Under the pieces are notes generated by a model that did no database searches, had not been told where the DNA came from, and saw only the letters and a list, made by a program, of their open reading frames with translations. From contig NZ_AP014647.1 in NCBI RefSeq assembly GCF_023167545.1, positions 682,001 through 746,000 on the forward strand: a DNA stretch of 64,000 nt. The letters are read 5' to 3'. This DNA is from Streptococcus constellatus subsp. constellatus (GTDB taxonomy: Bacteria > Bacillota > Bacilli > Lactobacillales > Streptococcaceae). Shown here in pieces: positions 30,193 to 39,660 of the stretch (its first letter is position 1; each line of letters begins with the position of its first letter). A program made the position numbers and the translations under genes.

Positions 30193-31206
30193 ATGTATGA
30201 AAATCCTTATCAATATTTATCAGGAAATATTGGAGACAAAAAACTCATTCGAGCGGGTTTTGAAGAAAAACTCTATGATACAGGACAGATTAAACTGAAT
30301 TATGTTGTGGGACCAGACAATGGACCCAATCTTCTGCTTATTCCAGCTCAAATGGGAACTTGGGAATCTTATGGCAAAGTCCTGATTCCTCTTTCTCAGC
30401 AGTTCAAGGTATATGCTATTGATATTCGGGGGCATGGCAAGTCCAGCTGGACACCAGGAGATTATTCTTGGTCTATAATCGGTCAGGATATGCGTTCCTT
30501 TATTGATAATGTCGTCCAAGGGAAAGTCATCATTTCGGGAAATTCTTCAGGAGGGATTATCGCTCTTTGGTGTGCAGCCAATTTGGGTTCGGAAGTAGCA
30601 GGAATTGTCATTGAGGATGCTCCTGTCTTTTCTGCAGAGATGCCTCGTTTTAAGGAGAGGGACCGTTTTGTTTATAATGGTCTCAAGCATATAGTAGAAA
30701 AAATAGGGGATTTGGACAATCGTGATTTGGCGGATTATTTTTCAGGTCAGGAGATGCCTGTCTCGGAGAATCGGGTTAAAAAAATGCCTGACTGGATGAT
30801 TCGTTTATTATCAAAGCGAATCAAAAAATTTCAAACAAATCATCCCAATCAGCCACTTGAAGTTGGTTTTCCATCTGCCTTGAAGCAGCTTCTGAAATCA
30901 CTGTCCATGTTTGATCCAGATTTTGCTCGCGCTTTTGTGGATGGCCGATTTTATCAAGGTATTCATCATGCTGAAGCCCTGAAAGCAAGCACTTGTCCAA
31001 TACTATGTCTACATGCTAACTGGAAAAGATATGAGAAGTACGGTCTAGTTGGGGCTCTAGATGACCAGGATGTTCAGCATATTCTGGAGCTGGCGCCACA
31101 GACTATTTACAAAAAAATTCCAGCCAACCATGTCATCCATGCATTTAAACCCCGTTCCTATATCCAAGCTTTGCTGGAGTTTAAAGACATAATTCAGAAC
31201 CACTAA
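30193..31206 (+). CDS. Alpha/beta hydrolase, GbsR-linked
   Basis: A 337-residue hydrolase with nucleophile elbow SGNSSGG, oxyanion strand LLIPAQMGTWESY and early motif DIRGHGKSSW; the catalytic His is in IPANHVIHAF. ATG at 30193 is chosen because GGGTGACGAAG precedes it and the protein starts like relatives; an upstream frame to 30106 would run inside the regulator gene. It probably acts on an ester or lactone, perhaps the compound sensed by the upstream regulator. That link is inference. A hairpin terminator begins one base after its stop. Confidence 0.85.
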   Translation: MYENPYQYLSGNIGDKKLIRAGFEEKLYDTGQIKLNYVVGPDNGPNLLLIPAQMGTWESYGKVLIPLSQQFKVYAIDIRGHGKSSWTPGDYSWSIIGQDMRSFIDNVVQGKVIISGNSSGGIIALWCAANLGSEVAGIVIEDAPVFSAEMPRFKERDRFVYNGLKHIVEKIGDLDNRDLADYFSGQEMPVSENRVKKMPDWMIRLLSKRIKKFQTNHPNQPLEVGFPSALKQLLKSLSMFDPDFARAFVDGRFYQGIHHAEALKASTCPILCLHANWKRYEKYGLVGALDDQDVQHILELAPQTIYKKIPANHVIHAFKPRSYIQALLEFKDIIQNH

Positions 31207-31231
31207 AGCAAGCCATTGGCTTGCTGTTTTT
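31207..31231 (+). terminator. Terminator after the hydrolase gene
   Basis: AGCAAGCC (31207-31214) pairs perfectly with GGCTTGCT (31218-31225) across a 3-base loop, then a T run. Confidence 0.88.
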
Positions 31232-31247
31232 CATTTATTGGCAGGAA

Positions 31248-31256
31248 TGGTATAAT
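31248..31256 (+). promoter_or_regulatory. Extended -10 promoter for the DUF2130 gene
   Basis: TGGTATAAT; leaves an unusually long leader of about 135 bases before 31398 in which I see no known riboswitch. Confidence 0.6.
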
Positions 31257-31397
31257 AGTTGATAGTCATGAGAAGTAGATTAGTGAATTTGGGAGAATGA
31301 TGAAAAAGAGAGTTACAATAATAATGATAGCGATATAATCTATCAGCTTGAAAAAAACAAGGAATAAAATTTTTAATTTTAGATGAAGAGGTACCCC

Positions 31398-32669
31398 ATG
31401 AATGAAATCAAATGCCCTAACTGCGGGGAGGTTTTCACAGTCAATGAGAGCCAGTACAGTGAGCTTTTGTCGCAGGTTCGGACAGCAGAGTTTGACAAGG
31501 AGATTCATGCTCGGATTGAGCAGGAACTGGCTTTAGCAGAGCAAAGATCCCAGAATGCCCAACAAGCTCTCCTGTCGCAGAAAGAGCAGGAAATTACCAA
31601 TCTTCAAAATCAAATTACTCAGTTTGAGACCCAGCAGGAATTGGCAAAGAAAGAGGCAGAGCAGGCAGCTAGTCTTCAATTGCAGGAGAAGGAAAAGGAA
31701 GTTCAGCAATTGGAAAGTCAGCTGACAACTCTGCGCTTGGAGCATGAAAATCAACTTCAAAAGACCCTCTCTGCACTGGAAAAAGAGCGAGACGAGGTTA
31801 AGAATCAGCTAGTCTTGCAGGAAAAGGAAGCAGCGCTGGCTCAGACCTCTCTCAAAGAACGCTATGAGGTAGAGCTTCGGCAGAAAGATGAGACCATAGA
31901 GTTCTACAAGGATTTTAAAGCCAAGCAGTCTACTAAGATGATTGGTGAGAGTTTGGAACAGCACTGCGAGTACGAGTTTAACAAGAATCGAATGGCCATG
32001 TTTCCACGAGCCGAATTTGGCAAGGACAATGATGCCAGAACAGGCAGCAAGGGTGACTACATTTACCGTGAGGTGGATGAAAATGGTGTAGAAATCCTCT
32101 CCATCATGTTTGAGATGAAAAATGAAGGCGATGAGACAGCGACCAAGAAGAAAAACGAGCATTTTTTCAAAGAGCTGGATAAGGACCGGCGGGAGAAGGG
32201 GTGCGAGTATGCTATTCTGGTGACACTTCTTGAGGCTGACAGCGAGCTCTACAATTCGGGTATTGTCGATGTGTCCTATGCCTATGAGAAGATGTATGTT
32301 ATCCGACCACAGTTCTTCTTGCCCATGATTACCCTCTTGCGCAATGCTGCGCTTAACTCGCTCCAGTACAAGCAGGAACTGGCCTTGGTGCGGGAGCAGA
32401 ATATTGATATTACGCATTTTGAGGAAGATTTGGATGCCTTTAAAGTAGCTTTTACCAAGAACTATCAGTCTGCATCAACCAACTTTGGCAAGGCCATCGA
32501 GGAGATTGACAAGGCAATCCGCCGGATGGAAGAAATCAAGAAATTCCTGACAACCTCTGAAAACCAGCTGCGCTTAGCAAACAACAAACTGGACGACGTC
32601 TCTGTCAAAAAACTGACGCGCAAAAATCCTACCATGAAAGCTAAGTTTGAAGCATTGAAGGGAGACTAG
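31398..32669 (+). CDS. DUF2130 domain-containing protein
   Basis: A 423-residue protein starting with a zinc-ribbon-like CPNCG at residues 6-10, then a long Glu/Gln-rich coiled coil from about 25 to 175 (RIEQELALAEQRSQNAQQAL), then the DUF2130 domain (KGDYIYREVDENGVEILSIM, FEMKNE, KKNEHFFKELDKDR). The domain resembles restriction-endonuclease-like folds and the layout recalls RmuC, but activity is unproven. ATG 31398 is chosen over 31383 because GAAGAGGTACCCC precedes it. It is followed after 9 bases by a GNAT gene. Confidence 0.88.
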   Translation: MNEIKCPNCGEVFTVNESQYSELLSQVRTAEFDKEIHARIEQELALAEQRSQNAQQALLSQKEQEITNLQNQITQFETQQELAKKEAEQAASLQLQEKEKEVQQLESQLTTLRLEHENQLQKTLSALEKERDEVKNQLVLQEKEAALAQTSLKERYEVELRQKDETIEFYKDFKAKQSTKMIGESLEQHCEYEFNKNRMAMFPRAEFGKDNDARTGSKGDYIYREVDENGVEILSIMFEMKNEGDETATKKKNEHFFKELDKDRREKGCEYAILVTLLEADSELYNSGIVDVSYAYEKMYVIRPQFFLPMITLLRNAALNSLQYKQELALVREQNIDITHFEEDLDAFKVAFTKNYQSASTNFGKAIEEIDKAIRRMEEIKKFLTTSENQLRLANNKLDDVSVKKLTRKNPTMKAKFEALKGD

Positions 32670-32678
32670 GAGGCTCCT

Positions 32679-33122
32679 ATGCAGATACGAAAAGCAACCA
32701 TGAAAGATGCTGAAGCCTTATTGTCTCTATACGAAGACTTGGGCTATCCAACGACCGCTTCTAAGCTGGCTCGACGTTTAGAAATGATTCTCTCTCAGCC
32801 GCATTATGGCTGTCTTTTAGCTGAAAGAAACGGAGAAATTTTAGGTTTCTTAGGTTATGCAAAGCTCTTCTTTTTTGAAGCAGATGGATCTTACTATCGT
32901 ATTTTGGCTTTGTCAGTTGCAAAAGAAGCAAGACGACAAGGAATTGCTAGTAGGCTAATCGATGAATTGAAAAAACAAGCGGTAAAAGAAGGAGTTAAGG
33001 CGCTGGCTCTAAATAGTGGATTAACTGCTGAACGAAATGCTGCACATCAGTTTTATCAGGCGGTTGGATTTGAAAAAGTGACTGCCGGCTTTGCTCTGCA
33101 TTTAAAAAGTCAACATGAATAA
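32679..33122 (+). CDS. GNAT family N-acetyltransferase
   Basis: A 147-residue acetyltransferase. The acetyl-CoA loop is RRQGIASRLI after ILALSVAKEA, and the C-terminus has the usual HQFYQAVGFEKV. Substrate is unknown. The start follows TAGGAGGCTCCT, a strong ribosome site, 9 bases after the DUF2130 gene. It lies in a run of closely spaced rightward genes that continues to truB. Confidence 0.9.
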   Translation: MQIRKATMKDAEALLSLYEDLGYPTTASKLARRLEMILSQPHYGCLLAERNGEILGFLGYAKLFFFEADGSYYRILALSVAKEARRQGIASRLIDELKKQAVKEGVKALALNSGLTAERNAAHQFYQAVGFEKVTAGFALHLKSQHE

Positions 33123-33152
33123 ACATGATAAAATAATAAGGGAAACGAAGTA

Positions 33153-33956
33153 ATGTCTTCAACAAAAGGGAAAACCTTATATTTTAACGATAAGAGCATG
33201 GACTATGTGACCTTTGAAAAAGGTAAGAAACCTCTGCTCATCATTCCAGGTCTAGGGGATGGTTTGGCGACTGTTAAGGGAATGGGGCAAATGCTTGCTC
33301 TAGTTTATAGAGGATTCGCAGCAGCTTACCAGGTCTATGTTTTTAGCCGAATCAATGAATTGCCAGAAAATTATACAACACGAGATATGGCGACTGATAT
33401 AGCTGAAGCTATGGATGTTTTAGGTCTGAAAACGGTAGCTGTCATAGGAATTTCCCAAGGCGGTATGATTGCCCAATGGTTGGCAGCAGACTTCCCGGAA
33501 AGAGTTGAAAAATTGATTTTGACAGTTACAACTGCGAAACTGAATAATCTTGGTAGGGAGAGGATTACTCGCTGGCTTGAATTGAGTCAGACTGGAGCCT
33601 ATAAAGAACTGATATTTGATATTGCAAGTCACTCTTATACGGCTAAATCTTTTGGAAAATTCAATTACCTTTATCGGATAATGGGAATCTTTGGTCGCAT
33701 TAAAGATAAACAGCGGATTGCTATTCAGGCCATCTCATGCTTAAGACATGATAGTCTGGCTGTTTTGGGAAAGAGCAAGTGTCCTACGCTAATCATCGGA
33801 GCAGAAGAAGATGATGTTCTAGGTGTGGGAGCTTCGCTCGAATTGCATCAACATATCAAAGATAGTCAGATCACTATTTTACCAGACTGTGGCCACGCAC
33901 TCTATGAACAGCATAAGGATTTCCAAAAGAGAGTTTTAGTATTTTTAGAAAGTTAA
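33153..33956 (+). CDS. Alpha/beta hydrolase
   Basis: A 267-residue hydrolase. The oxyanion region is IIPGLGDGLATVKGM, the nucleophile elbow is GISQGG near residue 99, and the catalytic His is in DCGHALYEQH; the acid is probably in GAEEDDVLG. It resembles esterases and lactonases but the substrate is unknown. ATG at 33153 follows GGGAAACGAAGTA. It ends 3 bases before truB, so the two are probably co-transcribed. Confidence 0.88.
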   Translation: MSSTKGKTLYFNDKSMDYVTFEKGKKPLLIIPGLGDGLATVKGMGQMLALVYRGFAAAYQVYVFSRINELPENYTTRDMATDIAEAMDVLGLKTVAVIGISQGGMIAQWLAADFPERVEKLILTVTTAKLNNLGRERITRWLELSQTGAYKELIFDIASHSYTAKSFGKFNYLYRIMGIFGRIKDKQRIAIQAISCLRHDSLAVLGKSKCPTLIIGAEEDDVLGVGASLELHQHIKDSQITILPDCGHALYEQHKDFQKRVLVFLES

Positions 33957-33959
33957 CCA

Positions 33960-34838
33960 ATGAACGGAATTATCAACTTAAGAAAAGAAGCGGGCATGAC
34001 CTCGCATGATGCGGTATTTAAGCTGCGCAAGATTTTAAAAACTAAGAAAGTCGGTCATGGAGGTACCTTGGATCCAGATGTGGTCGGGGTGCTTCCGATT
34101 GCTGTGGGCAAGGCGACGCGCTTGGTCGAGTTCATGCAGGAGGAAGGCAAGGTCTACGAGGGGGAGATTACCCTGGGCTGCTCAACGACAACAGAGGATG
34201 CCAGTGGAGACATCCTTGAGCGGACTCCGGTGACGGAGCTTTTAGAAGAAGTTCTCATTGATGAAGCGATAGAGTCCATGACTGGTGAGATTCGCCAGAT
34301 TCCGCCTATGTACTCAGCAGTCAAGATCAATGGCCGCAAGCTTTATGAGTATGCAAGAGCGGGTCAAGAAGTGGAGCGGCCAGAGCGGCAGGTGACCATC
34401 TATAGTTTTGAGCGCACCAGTCCGATTTCCTATGAAGATGAAAAAGCCCGCTTTCGTTTTCGAGTGAAGTGCAGCAAGGGGACCTATGTCCGGACCCTGT
34501 CTGTTGATTTAGGAGTCAAGCTTGGCTTGGCTAGTCACATGTCTCAGCTGACACGGATTTCCTCGGCAGGTATGAGTTTAGAAGATGCCTTGACCTTGGA
34601 TGAAATAGCAGAGCGAGTAGCAGAGGAGGATTTTTCCTTCCTCCAACCACTCGAATTGGGTATAGGGGATTTGGTTAAGATAGACCTTACAAAAGAACAG
34701 GCAGAGGATGTGCGATTTGGTCGATTTATTGATGTGAATTCTAATGAAACTCAAGTAGCTGGATTTTTCCAGGGGAAATTGCTTGCTATTCTAGAAAAGC
34801 GTGACGAAGAATATAAACCTAGAAAAGTGTTTCTTTAA
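33960..34838 (+). CDS. truB: tRNA pseudouridine(55) synthase TruB
   Basis: Makes pseudouridine 55 in the T loop of tRNAs. The catalytic Asp is in [15 protein letters not shown] near residue 38; further motifs are [27 protein letters not shown] and [10 protein letters not shown]. The length of 292 is normal. The first two thirds are GC-rich and use many C/G-ending codons (34 of 60 bases are G or C in 34141-34200); after about 34640 the gene drops to the local average (23 of 60 in 34741-34800). This suggests a recombination junction inside the gene. Confidence 0.95.
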   Translation: MNGIINLRKEAGMTSHDAVFKLRKILKTKKVGHGGTLDPDVVGVLPIAVGKATRLVEFMQEEGKVYEGEITLGCSTTTEDASGDILERTPVTELLEEVLIDEAIESMTGEIRQIPPMYSAVKINGRKLYEYARAGQEVERPERQVTIYSFERTSPISYEDEKARFRFRVKCSKGTYVRTLSVDLGVKLGLASHMSQLTRISSAGMSLEDALTLDEIAERVAEEDFSFLQPLELGIGDLVKIDLTKEQAEDVRFGRFIDVNSNETQVAGFFQGKLLAILEKRDEEYKPRKVFL

Positions 34839-34845
34839 CATTTTG

Positions 34846-34854
34846 TGATAAAAT
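34846..34854 (+). promoter_or_regulatory. Extended -10 promoter for ribF
   Basis: TGATAAAAT ends only 9 bases before the ribF ATG, so a transcript from it would be nearly leaderless. Confidence 0.5.
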
Positions 34855-34863
34855 AGATAAGTG

Positions 34864-35796
34864 ATGAAAACGATTAGAATTAAAAACGAACAAGACATTC
34901 AACAAATTGAACACACAGTTTTAGTGTTAGGGTATTTTGACGGACTGCATAAGGGGCATCAAGCATTGTTTGCTGAGGCAAGAAAGATTGCAGCAGCAAA
35001 GGATTTGAAAATTGCAGTGCTGACTTTCCCAGAATCTCCCAAATTAGCCTTTGTACGGTACCAGCCTTCGCTAATGCTTCATTTGACCAGCCCAGAAGAG
35101 CGCTTACAACAATTAGAAAATCTTGGCGTAGATTATCTTTATTTGGTTGATTTCACTAGTCAATTTGCTCGCAATACGGCTGAACAATTTTTTACAAAAT
35201 ACATCTCGCGTTTGAAAGCAAAAGCGGTCATTGCAGGTTTTGATTATCATTTTGGTTCTGATCGACGCAGTGCAGAAGATTTGGAGAAACTGTTTGAAGG
35301 ACAAGTTATCATAGTTCCTTCTGTAAATTTCAATGGAGTAAAAATTAGCTCAACTCGCATTCGAGAGACGGTACTGGCAGGAAATGTCGCAGAGAGCAAT
35401 CAATTGCTGGGCTATTCGCTATCCACTAGTGGAATTGTTGTTCATGGCAATGCAAGAGGGCGAACGATTGGCTATCCAACAGCAAATCTTGCTCCGCTGG
35501 ATCGGGTTATTTTACCAGCAGATGGTGTCTATGTGGTCGATGTAGAGCATGACGGACAGATGTATCGCGGAATGGCTAGCGTCGGGAAAAATGTCACTTT
35601 TGAAGGTGATGAACTTCGTTTTGAAGCCAATATTTTTGATTTTTCACAAGATATTTATGGTGATACTATTCGTATTTTTTGGTTGGATAAAATTCGAGAT
35701 ATGGTAAAATTCGATAATGTGGACGAGCTAGTCAAGCAATTGCAAGTTGATAAGGAAATCGCAAGATATTGGTCTCCTAAAAATGAAAACCACTAA
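34864..35796 (+). CDS. ribF: Bifunctional riboflavin kinase/FAD synthetase
   Basis: Converts riboflavin to FMN and FMN to FAD. The N-terminal adenylyltransferase domain shows GYFDGLHKGHQAL near residue 24 and the later SSTRIRE; the C-terminal kinase has GRTIGYPTANL and GVYVVDV. 310 residues from ATG 34864, a normal length. There is no Shine-Dalgarno sequence; GTG 34861 and ATG 34864 are adjacent. The order truB-ribF is common in Firmicutes, so read-through from truB is likely as well. Confidence 0.95.
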   Translation: MKTIRIKNEQDIQQIEHTVLVLGYFDGLHKGHQALFAEARKIAAAKDLKIAVLTFPESPKLAFVRYQPSLMLHLTSPEERLQQLENLGVDYLYLVDFTSQFARNTAEQFFTKYISRLKAKAVIAGFDYHFGSDRRSAEDLEKLFEGQVIIVPSVNFNGVKISSTRIRETVLAGNVAESNQLLGYSLSTSGIVVHGNARGRTIGYPTANLAPLDRVILPADGVYVVDVEHDGQMYRGMASVGKNVTFEGDELRFEANIFDFSQDIYGDTIRIFWLDKIRDMVKFDNVDELVKQLQVDKEIARYWSPKNENH

Positions 35797-35878
35797 ATCA
35801 TGTATTAAGCTTCTTATTTTTCCTAAAAAAATAGGAGAAAATTTGTAAAAATGCCTAGTAATCTTACATAAAATTTAG

Positions 35879-35884
35879 TATAAT
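35879..35884 (+). promoter_or_regulatory. -10 element for the spx gene
   Basis: TATAAT 33 bases before the ATG; no clear -35 at the right distance. Confidence 0.5.
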
Positions 35885-35917
35885 GATAACAGTTACAAAT
35901 AATAAGAAGAGAAATGC

Positions 35918-36319
35918 ATGGTTACACTATTTTTATCACCGAGTTGTACAAGTTGTCGCAAGGCGCGTGCATGGCTATCCAATCATGAAGTTCCTTTTGA
36001 GGAGCACAATATCATGACGAGTCCTTTGTCTGCTCCAGAATTACAACATATCCTTTCTCTGACGGAGAATGGAACAGATGACATCATTTCAACTCGCTCC
36101 AAAATATTTCAAAAATTAAATTTAGATGTTGAAAGTTTATCAATTTCTGAGTTACTTCGTTTAATCGAAGAAAATCCAAGTCTTTTGCGTCGCCCGATTA
36201 TTTTAGAAGGTAAACGAATGCAAATTGGATTTAACGAAGATGAAATCCGTGCGTTTTTACCTCGCGGATATAGAAAACAGGAATTGCGCGATGCAACTCT
36301 AAGAGCTGAGATTGAATAA
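35918..36319 (+). CDS. spx: Spx/ArsC family transcriptional regulator
   Basis: Spx binds the RNA polymerase alpha C-terminal domain and redirects transcription under thiol stress. The protein has 133 residues with the redox switch CTSC at positions 10-13 ([14 protein letters not shown]) and the C-terminal signature [20 protein letters not shown]. Streptococci carry two such genes (spxA1, spxA2); which this is cannot be decided from sequence alone. AAGAAGAGAAATGC precedes the ATG. UPF0223 follows directly, a common streptococcal arrangement. Confidence 0.93.
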   Translation: MVTLFLSPSCTSCRKARAWLSNHEVPFEEHNIMTSPLSAPELQHILSLTENGTDDIISTRSKIFQKLNLDVESLSISELLRLIEENPSLLRRPIILEGKRMQIGFNEDEIRAFLPRGYRKQELRDATLRAEIE

Positions 36320-36320
36320 T

Positions 36321-36605
36321 ATGAATAAAAACTATCGTTACCCACTAGACATGTCGTGGAGCACTGAAGAGCTTGCTTCAGTGCTTTCTTTTTTGAATGA
36401 TGTAGAGCGGGCTTATGAAGAAAAAATAACAGCAGAAGAAATACTATCATCTTACAAACTCTTCAAAAAAATTGTTCCAAGCAAAGCTGAAGAAAAGCGG
36501 ATTGGACGTGAATTTGAAATAGCAAGTGGCTATTCCTTATATCGAGCTGTTCAAGCTGCAAAACAAAAGGAGAAAGGAATGTTTTCTCTTGGAAAAGAAA
36601 TTTAA
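36321..36605 (+). CDS. UPF0223 family protein
   Basis: A 94-residue soluble helical protein of the UPF0223 family, recognised from [20 protein letters not shown] and the C-terminal [12 protein letters not shown]. Function is unknown. ATG at 36321 is chosen; a TTG at 36312 would overlap the spx stop. The 3' end overlaps the next gene by 17 bases. The conserved order spx, UPF0223, inositol-phosphatase-like, rsmF suggests a single transcript. Confidence 0.9.
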   Translation: MNKNYRYPLDMSWSTEELASVLSFLNDVERAYEEKITAEEILSSYKLFKKIVPSKAEEKRIGREFEIASGYSLYRAVQAAKQKEKGMFSLGKEI

Positions 36606-37362
36606 TTTTGCCAAACAAATTGTTCTGAATGTAGCTTCTTACATCAAAGAGCATTTGGATGATCAATTAGAAATCGAAACCAAATCCAGTCCGTCTGATT
36701 TGGTAACTCAAATGGACAAGGAAGTTCAGGATAATTTAGTAACCTGGATTTTAGAAGCTTATCCTACGGATCACATTTTAGCTGAGGAAAATGGACTGCG
36801 TCATTCTATTTCGGATGGCAATGTTTGGGTCATTGATCCTATTGATGGTACAAATAATTTTGTCGCACAAAAAGCTGATTTTGCTATTGTATTGGCTTAT
36901 TTTGAAAATGGGATTGGTCAATTTGGTGTCATTTATGATGTGATAGGAGACAAGTTGTACCATGGTGGTGGTCAATTTGATGTCTATTGCAATGAGCAGA
37001 AATTGCCTTCTTACCAAGATCGTCCCTTGAATCAATTTTTAATGGCATCAAACGCTGGTATTTTTGAGCGCAATGATTGGGGAATTGCTGATTTGGCGAA
37101 AGAAACCTTAGGAGTTCGAGTGTATGGAAGTGCTGCAATCAGCTTTAGTAAGGTTTTGTCAGGTCAACTTTTGACTTATATTTCCTATATTTGCCCTTGG
37201 GATTATGCTGCAGCTTCCATTATGGGAGATAAATTAGGATATACGACAGTGACGTTTGATGGTAAGCAGCCTGATTTTGAAAGTCATCAGGGGATTATGA
37301 TGATTCCAATGATGAAATTGGACGAAATTAAAAAATACATATATCGAAAGCGAGAGGATTAG
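36589..37362 (+). CDS. Inositol monophosphatase family protein
   Basis: Lithium-sensitive type Mg-dependent phosphatase, 257 residues. Metal site motifs are [20 protein letters not shown] and [12 protein letters not shown]; the last is [12 protein letters not shown]. Related proteins act on inositol phosphates, fructose 1,6-bisphosphate or PAP. The start chosen is TTG 36589, which begins at family residues (L)EKKFNFA and has AAAGGA 10 bases upstream; an upstream ATG at 36526 would overlap UPF0223 by 80 bases. The TTG start is moderately sure. The next gene begins right after its stop. Confidence 0.88.
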   Translation: MEKKFNFAKQIVLNVASYIKEHLDDQLEIETKSSPSDLVTQMDKEVQDNLVTWILEAYPTDHILAEENGLRHSISDGNVWVIDPIDGTNNFVAQKADFAIVLAYFENGIGQFGVIYDVIGDKLYHGGGQFDVYCNEQKLPSYQDRPLNQFLMASNAGIFERNDWGIADLAKETLGVRVYGSAAISFSKVLSGQLLTYISYICPWDYAAASIMGDKLGYTTVTFDGKQPDFESHQGIMMIPMMKLDEIKKYIYRKRED

Positions 37363-38667
37363 ATGCATTTTCCAAAAGGATTTAAAGAAAAATACTACAA
37401 TCTTTTGGGAGAGGAGGCTCCCTCTTTTTTTCTAACTTTTGATGAGGAGCCGGTTTCCGCTTTTCGAGTAAATCCACTAAAAGAACATCAAAAACATTTT
37501 CTAAATCCTATCTCCAACACGAACTGGGGTTATTATGGCAAGATTTCTGGAAAATCAATAGAGCATGTTACAGGCTTGGTGTATTCTCAAGAACCTGCTG
37601 CGCAAATGGTTGCTCAAATTGCAGCACCGCGTCAAGATATGAAAGTGCTTGATTTGGCTGCAGCGCCGGGTGGGAAATCCACTCATTTGTTGTCATACTT
37701 GAATAATACAGGTGTGCTTGTTTCCAATGAAATCAATTCAAAGCGTTCGAAGGTTTTAGTAGAAAATATTGAGCGTTTTGGAGCGAGAAATGTAGTGGTG
37801 ACGAATGAATCTGCTGATAGGTTAAGCCAAGTTTTTCAGGGTTATTTTGATTTGATTGTCTTAGATGCACCTTGCTCTGGTGAAGGAATGTTTAGAAAGC
37901 AGCCAGAAGCAGCGGAGTATTGGAGTGAGACTTATCCTGCTCAATGTGCACAGCTTCAACGTGAGATACTAGCGGATGCTTTGAAAATGTTGACAACTGG
38001 TGGTGAACTGATTTACTCTACTTGCACTTGGGCACCAGAGGAAAACGAACAAATAGTGGATTGGTTGTTAGAAAATTATCCGCTTGAATTAGTCGAAATT
38101 CCTAAAATCAATGGGATGATTGCAGGTATTAACTTTCCAGAAACTGCACGTATGTATCCTCACCATTTCAAAGGTGAAGGTCAATTTGTTGCAAAATTTC
38201 GCCTTTGTAGTAAGCAGTCAGCAAAAAAATTAAAAGTAAAAAAGAGCCATCTGACATCTGAGCAGAAGATGTTGTGGCAAGAGTTTCAAAGAGAACATCT
38301 AACTATAGATCTGACTGGAGAATTACAGACTTTCGGTGATCATTTGTATCTGTTACCACTAGGGCTGCCAGATATGTCGAAATTAAAAATTGCTAGAAAT
38401 GGCTTATATCTGGGAGTCTTTAAGAAAAAACGTTTTGAACCAAGTTTTGCTTTGGGCCTTGCTTTAAAATCAAACGAGGTGAAGCGAGTAATTGAAATTG
38501 ATGAGGAGCAATTTAAAAAATATGTTGCTGGTGAAATAGTAAATCTCGATCAAAAATATGGAAATGGTTGGTACCAGATAATCGTTCAAGGCAATGGTCT
38601 AGGATTTGCAAAAGTAACTGGAAATATTCTGAAAAATTATTTTCCAAAAGGCCTCAGATTTCAATAA
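37363..38667 (+). CDS. rsmF: 16S rRNA (cytosine-C5)-methyltransferase, RsmF type
   Basis: A 434-residue RNA m5C methyltransferase. SAM motif I is DLAAAPGGKSTHL, the catalytic cysteines are in LDAPCSGEGMFRK and STCTWAPEENE. The C-terminal half has the RsmF extra domains (GDHLYLLP, NGLYLGVFKKKRFEPS, GNGLGFAKV). The start follows GAGAGGATTAG with no gap after the phosphatase gene. The target base is presumably in the decoding region of 16S rRNA, by family. Confidence 0.93.
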   Translation: MHFPKGFKEKYYNLLGEEAPSFFLTFDEEPVSAFRVNPLKEHQKHFLNPISNTNWGYYGKISGKSIEHVTGLVYSQEPAAQMVAQIAAPRQDMKVLDLAAAPGGKSTHLLSYLNNTGVLVSNEINSKRSKVLVENIERFGARNVVVTNESADRLSQVFQGYFDLIVLDAPCSGEGMFRKQPEAAEYWSETYPAQCAQLQREILADALKMLTTGGELIYSTCTWAPEENEQIVDWLLENYPLELVEIPKINGMIAGINFPETARMYPHHFKGEGQFVAKFRLCSKQSAKKLKVKKSHLTSEQKMLWQEFQREHLTIDLTGELQTFGDHLYLLPLGLPDMSKLKIARNGLYLGVFKKKRFEPSFALGLALKSNEVKRVIEIDEEQFKKYVAGEIVNLDQKYGNGWYQIIVQGNGLGFAKVTGNILKNYFPKGLRFQ

Positions 38668-38693
38668 AAAATCTTTCCAAAATCATCTATATA

Positions 38694-38702
38694 TGTTATA
38701 GT
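38694..38702 (+). promoter_or_regulatory. Possible extended -10 for the pst operon
   Basis: TGTTATAGT, 71 bases before pstS. No recognisable Pho-type direct repeat was found upstream. Confidence 0.4.
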
Positions 38703-38773
38703 GAGATGAGATGCAAAGAAGTTAGAAAAACCATAGATCAACAAGCGTTTTCATATCTTAAAAGGAGATTATT

Positions 38774-39640
38774 TTGGTAAAGCATAAAAAAATACTTTTG
38801 TTTATTACTCTTATGGTTTGTAGTATCAGTTTGTCAGCTTGTGCTTCCTGGATTAACCGTGGTGAATCAATAACAGCTGTAGGCTCAACTGCTTTGCAGC
38901 CTTTGATTGAAGCAGTTGTAGACAAATATACTGAAGAAAACCCGAAAAAAATTGTCAATGTGCAAGGTGGTGGATCAGGTACAGGATTATCACAAGTTCA
39001 ATCAGGTGCAGTAGATATTGGAAATAGTGATTTGTTTGCAGAAGAAAAAGACGGAATCAGGGCTAAAACTTTGGTGGATCACCAAGTTGCTGTAGCGGGT
39101 ACTGCGATTATTGCAAATAAAGGAATTAAGGTAAATAATTTATCAACAGATCAACTACGCAAAATTTTTACTGGTGAATATACGAACTGGAAACAAGTTG
39201 GCGGGCAGGATTTGGAAATTACAATTATCAATCGTGCGGTCGGTTCTGGTAGCCGTGCTGTTTTTGATAGTATTATTATGAAGGGCAAGGAAGCCAAGCA
39301 GGCGCAGGAGCAAGATTCTAACGGGATGGTCAAAACGATTGTGTCGCAGACTCCAGGTGCTATTTCTTACTTAGCTTTTTCTTATGTTGATACGAGTGTA
39401 AAAAGTTTAAATTTGAATGGCTATAAGCCCACAAAGAAAAATGTAACACTTAATAATTGGCCACTTTGGTCTTACGAACATATGTACACTAAGGGAGAAC
39501 CCAATAAACTTGCTAAGAAATTTCTGGATTATATAATGACAGCAGAAGTACAAAATAATATTGTGGGAAAAATGGGCTATATTCCTATCAATGATATGAA
39601 AGTGACTCGTAGTCTTGATGGAACAATTAGCTCAAAATAA
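38774..39640 (+). CDS. pstS: Phosphate ABC transporter substrate-binding lipoprotein PstS
   Basis: High-affinity phosphate receptor of 288 residues. The N-terminal lipoprotein signal has the lipobox LSAC at about residues 19-22 after a hydrophobic core ([12 protein letters not shown]). The binding site has [21 protein letters not shown] and [13 protein letters not shown]. The start codon is TTG at 38774, six bases after a strong AAAGGAG; no in-frame ATG fits. It leads the pstSCAB1B2-phoU operon. Confidence 0.95.
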   Translation: MVKHKKILLFITLMVCSISLSACASWINRGESITAVGSTALQPLIEAVVDKYTEENPKKIVNVQGGGSGTGLSQVQSGAVDIGNSDLFAEEKDGIRAKTLVDHQVAVAGTAIIANKGIKVNNLSTDQLRKIFTGEYTNWKQVGGQDLEITIINRAVGSGSRAVFDSIIMKGKEAKQAQEQDSNGMVKTIVSQTPGAISYLAFSYVDTSVKSLNLNGYKPTKKNVTLNNWPLWSYEHMYTKGEPNKLAKKFLDYIMTAEVQNNIVGKMGYIPINDMKVTRSLDGTISSK

Positions 39641-39660
39641 CAGAAAGAGTATAGAATAAC

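Noticed and set aside
38668..38773. Pho-type regulator binding site before pstS
   Set aside because: No direct repeats with proper spacing could be seen.
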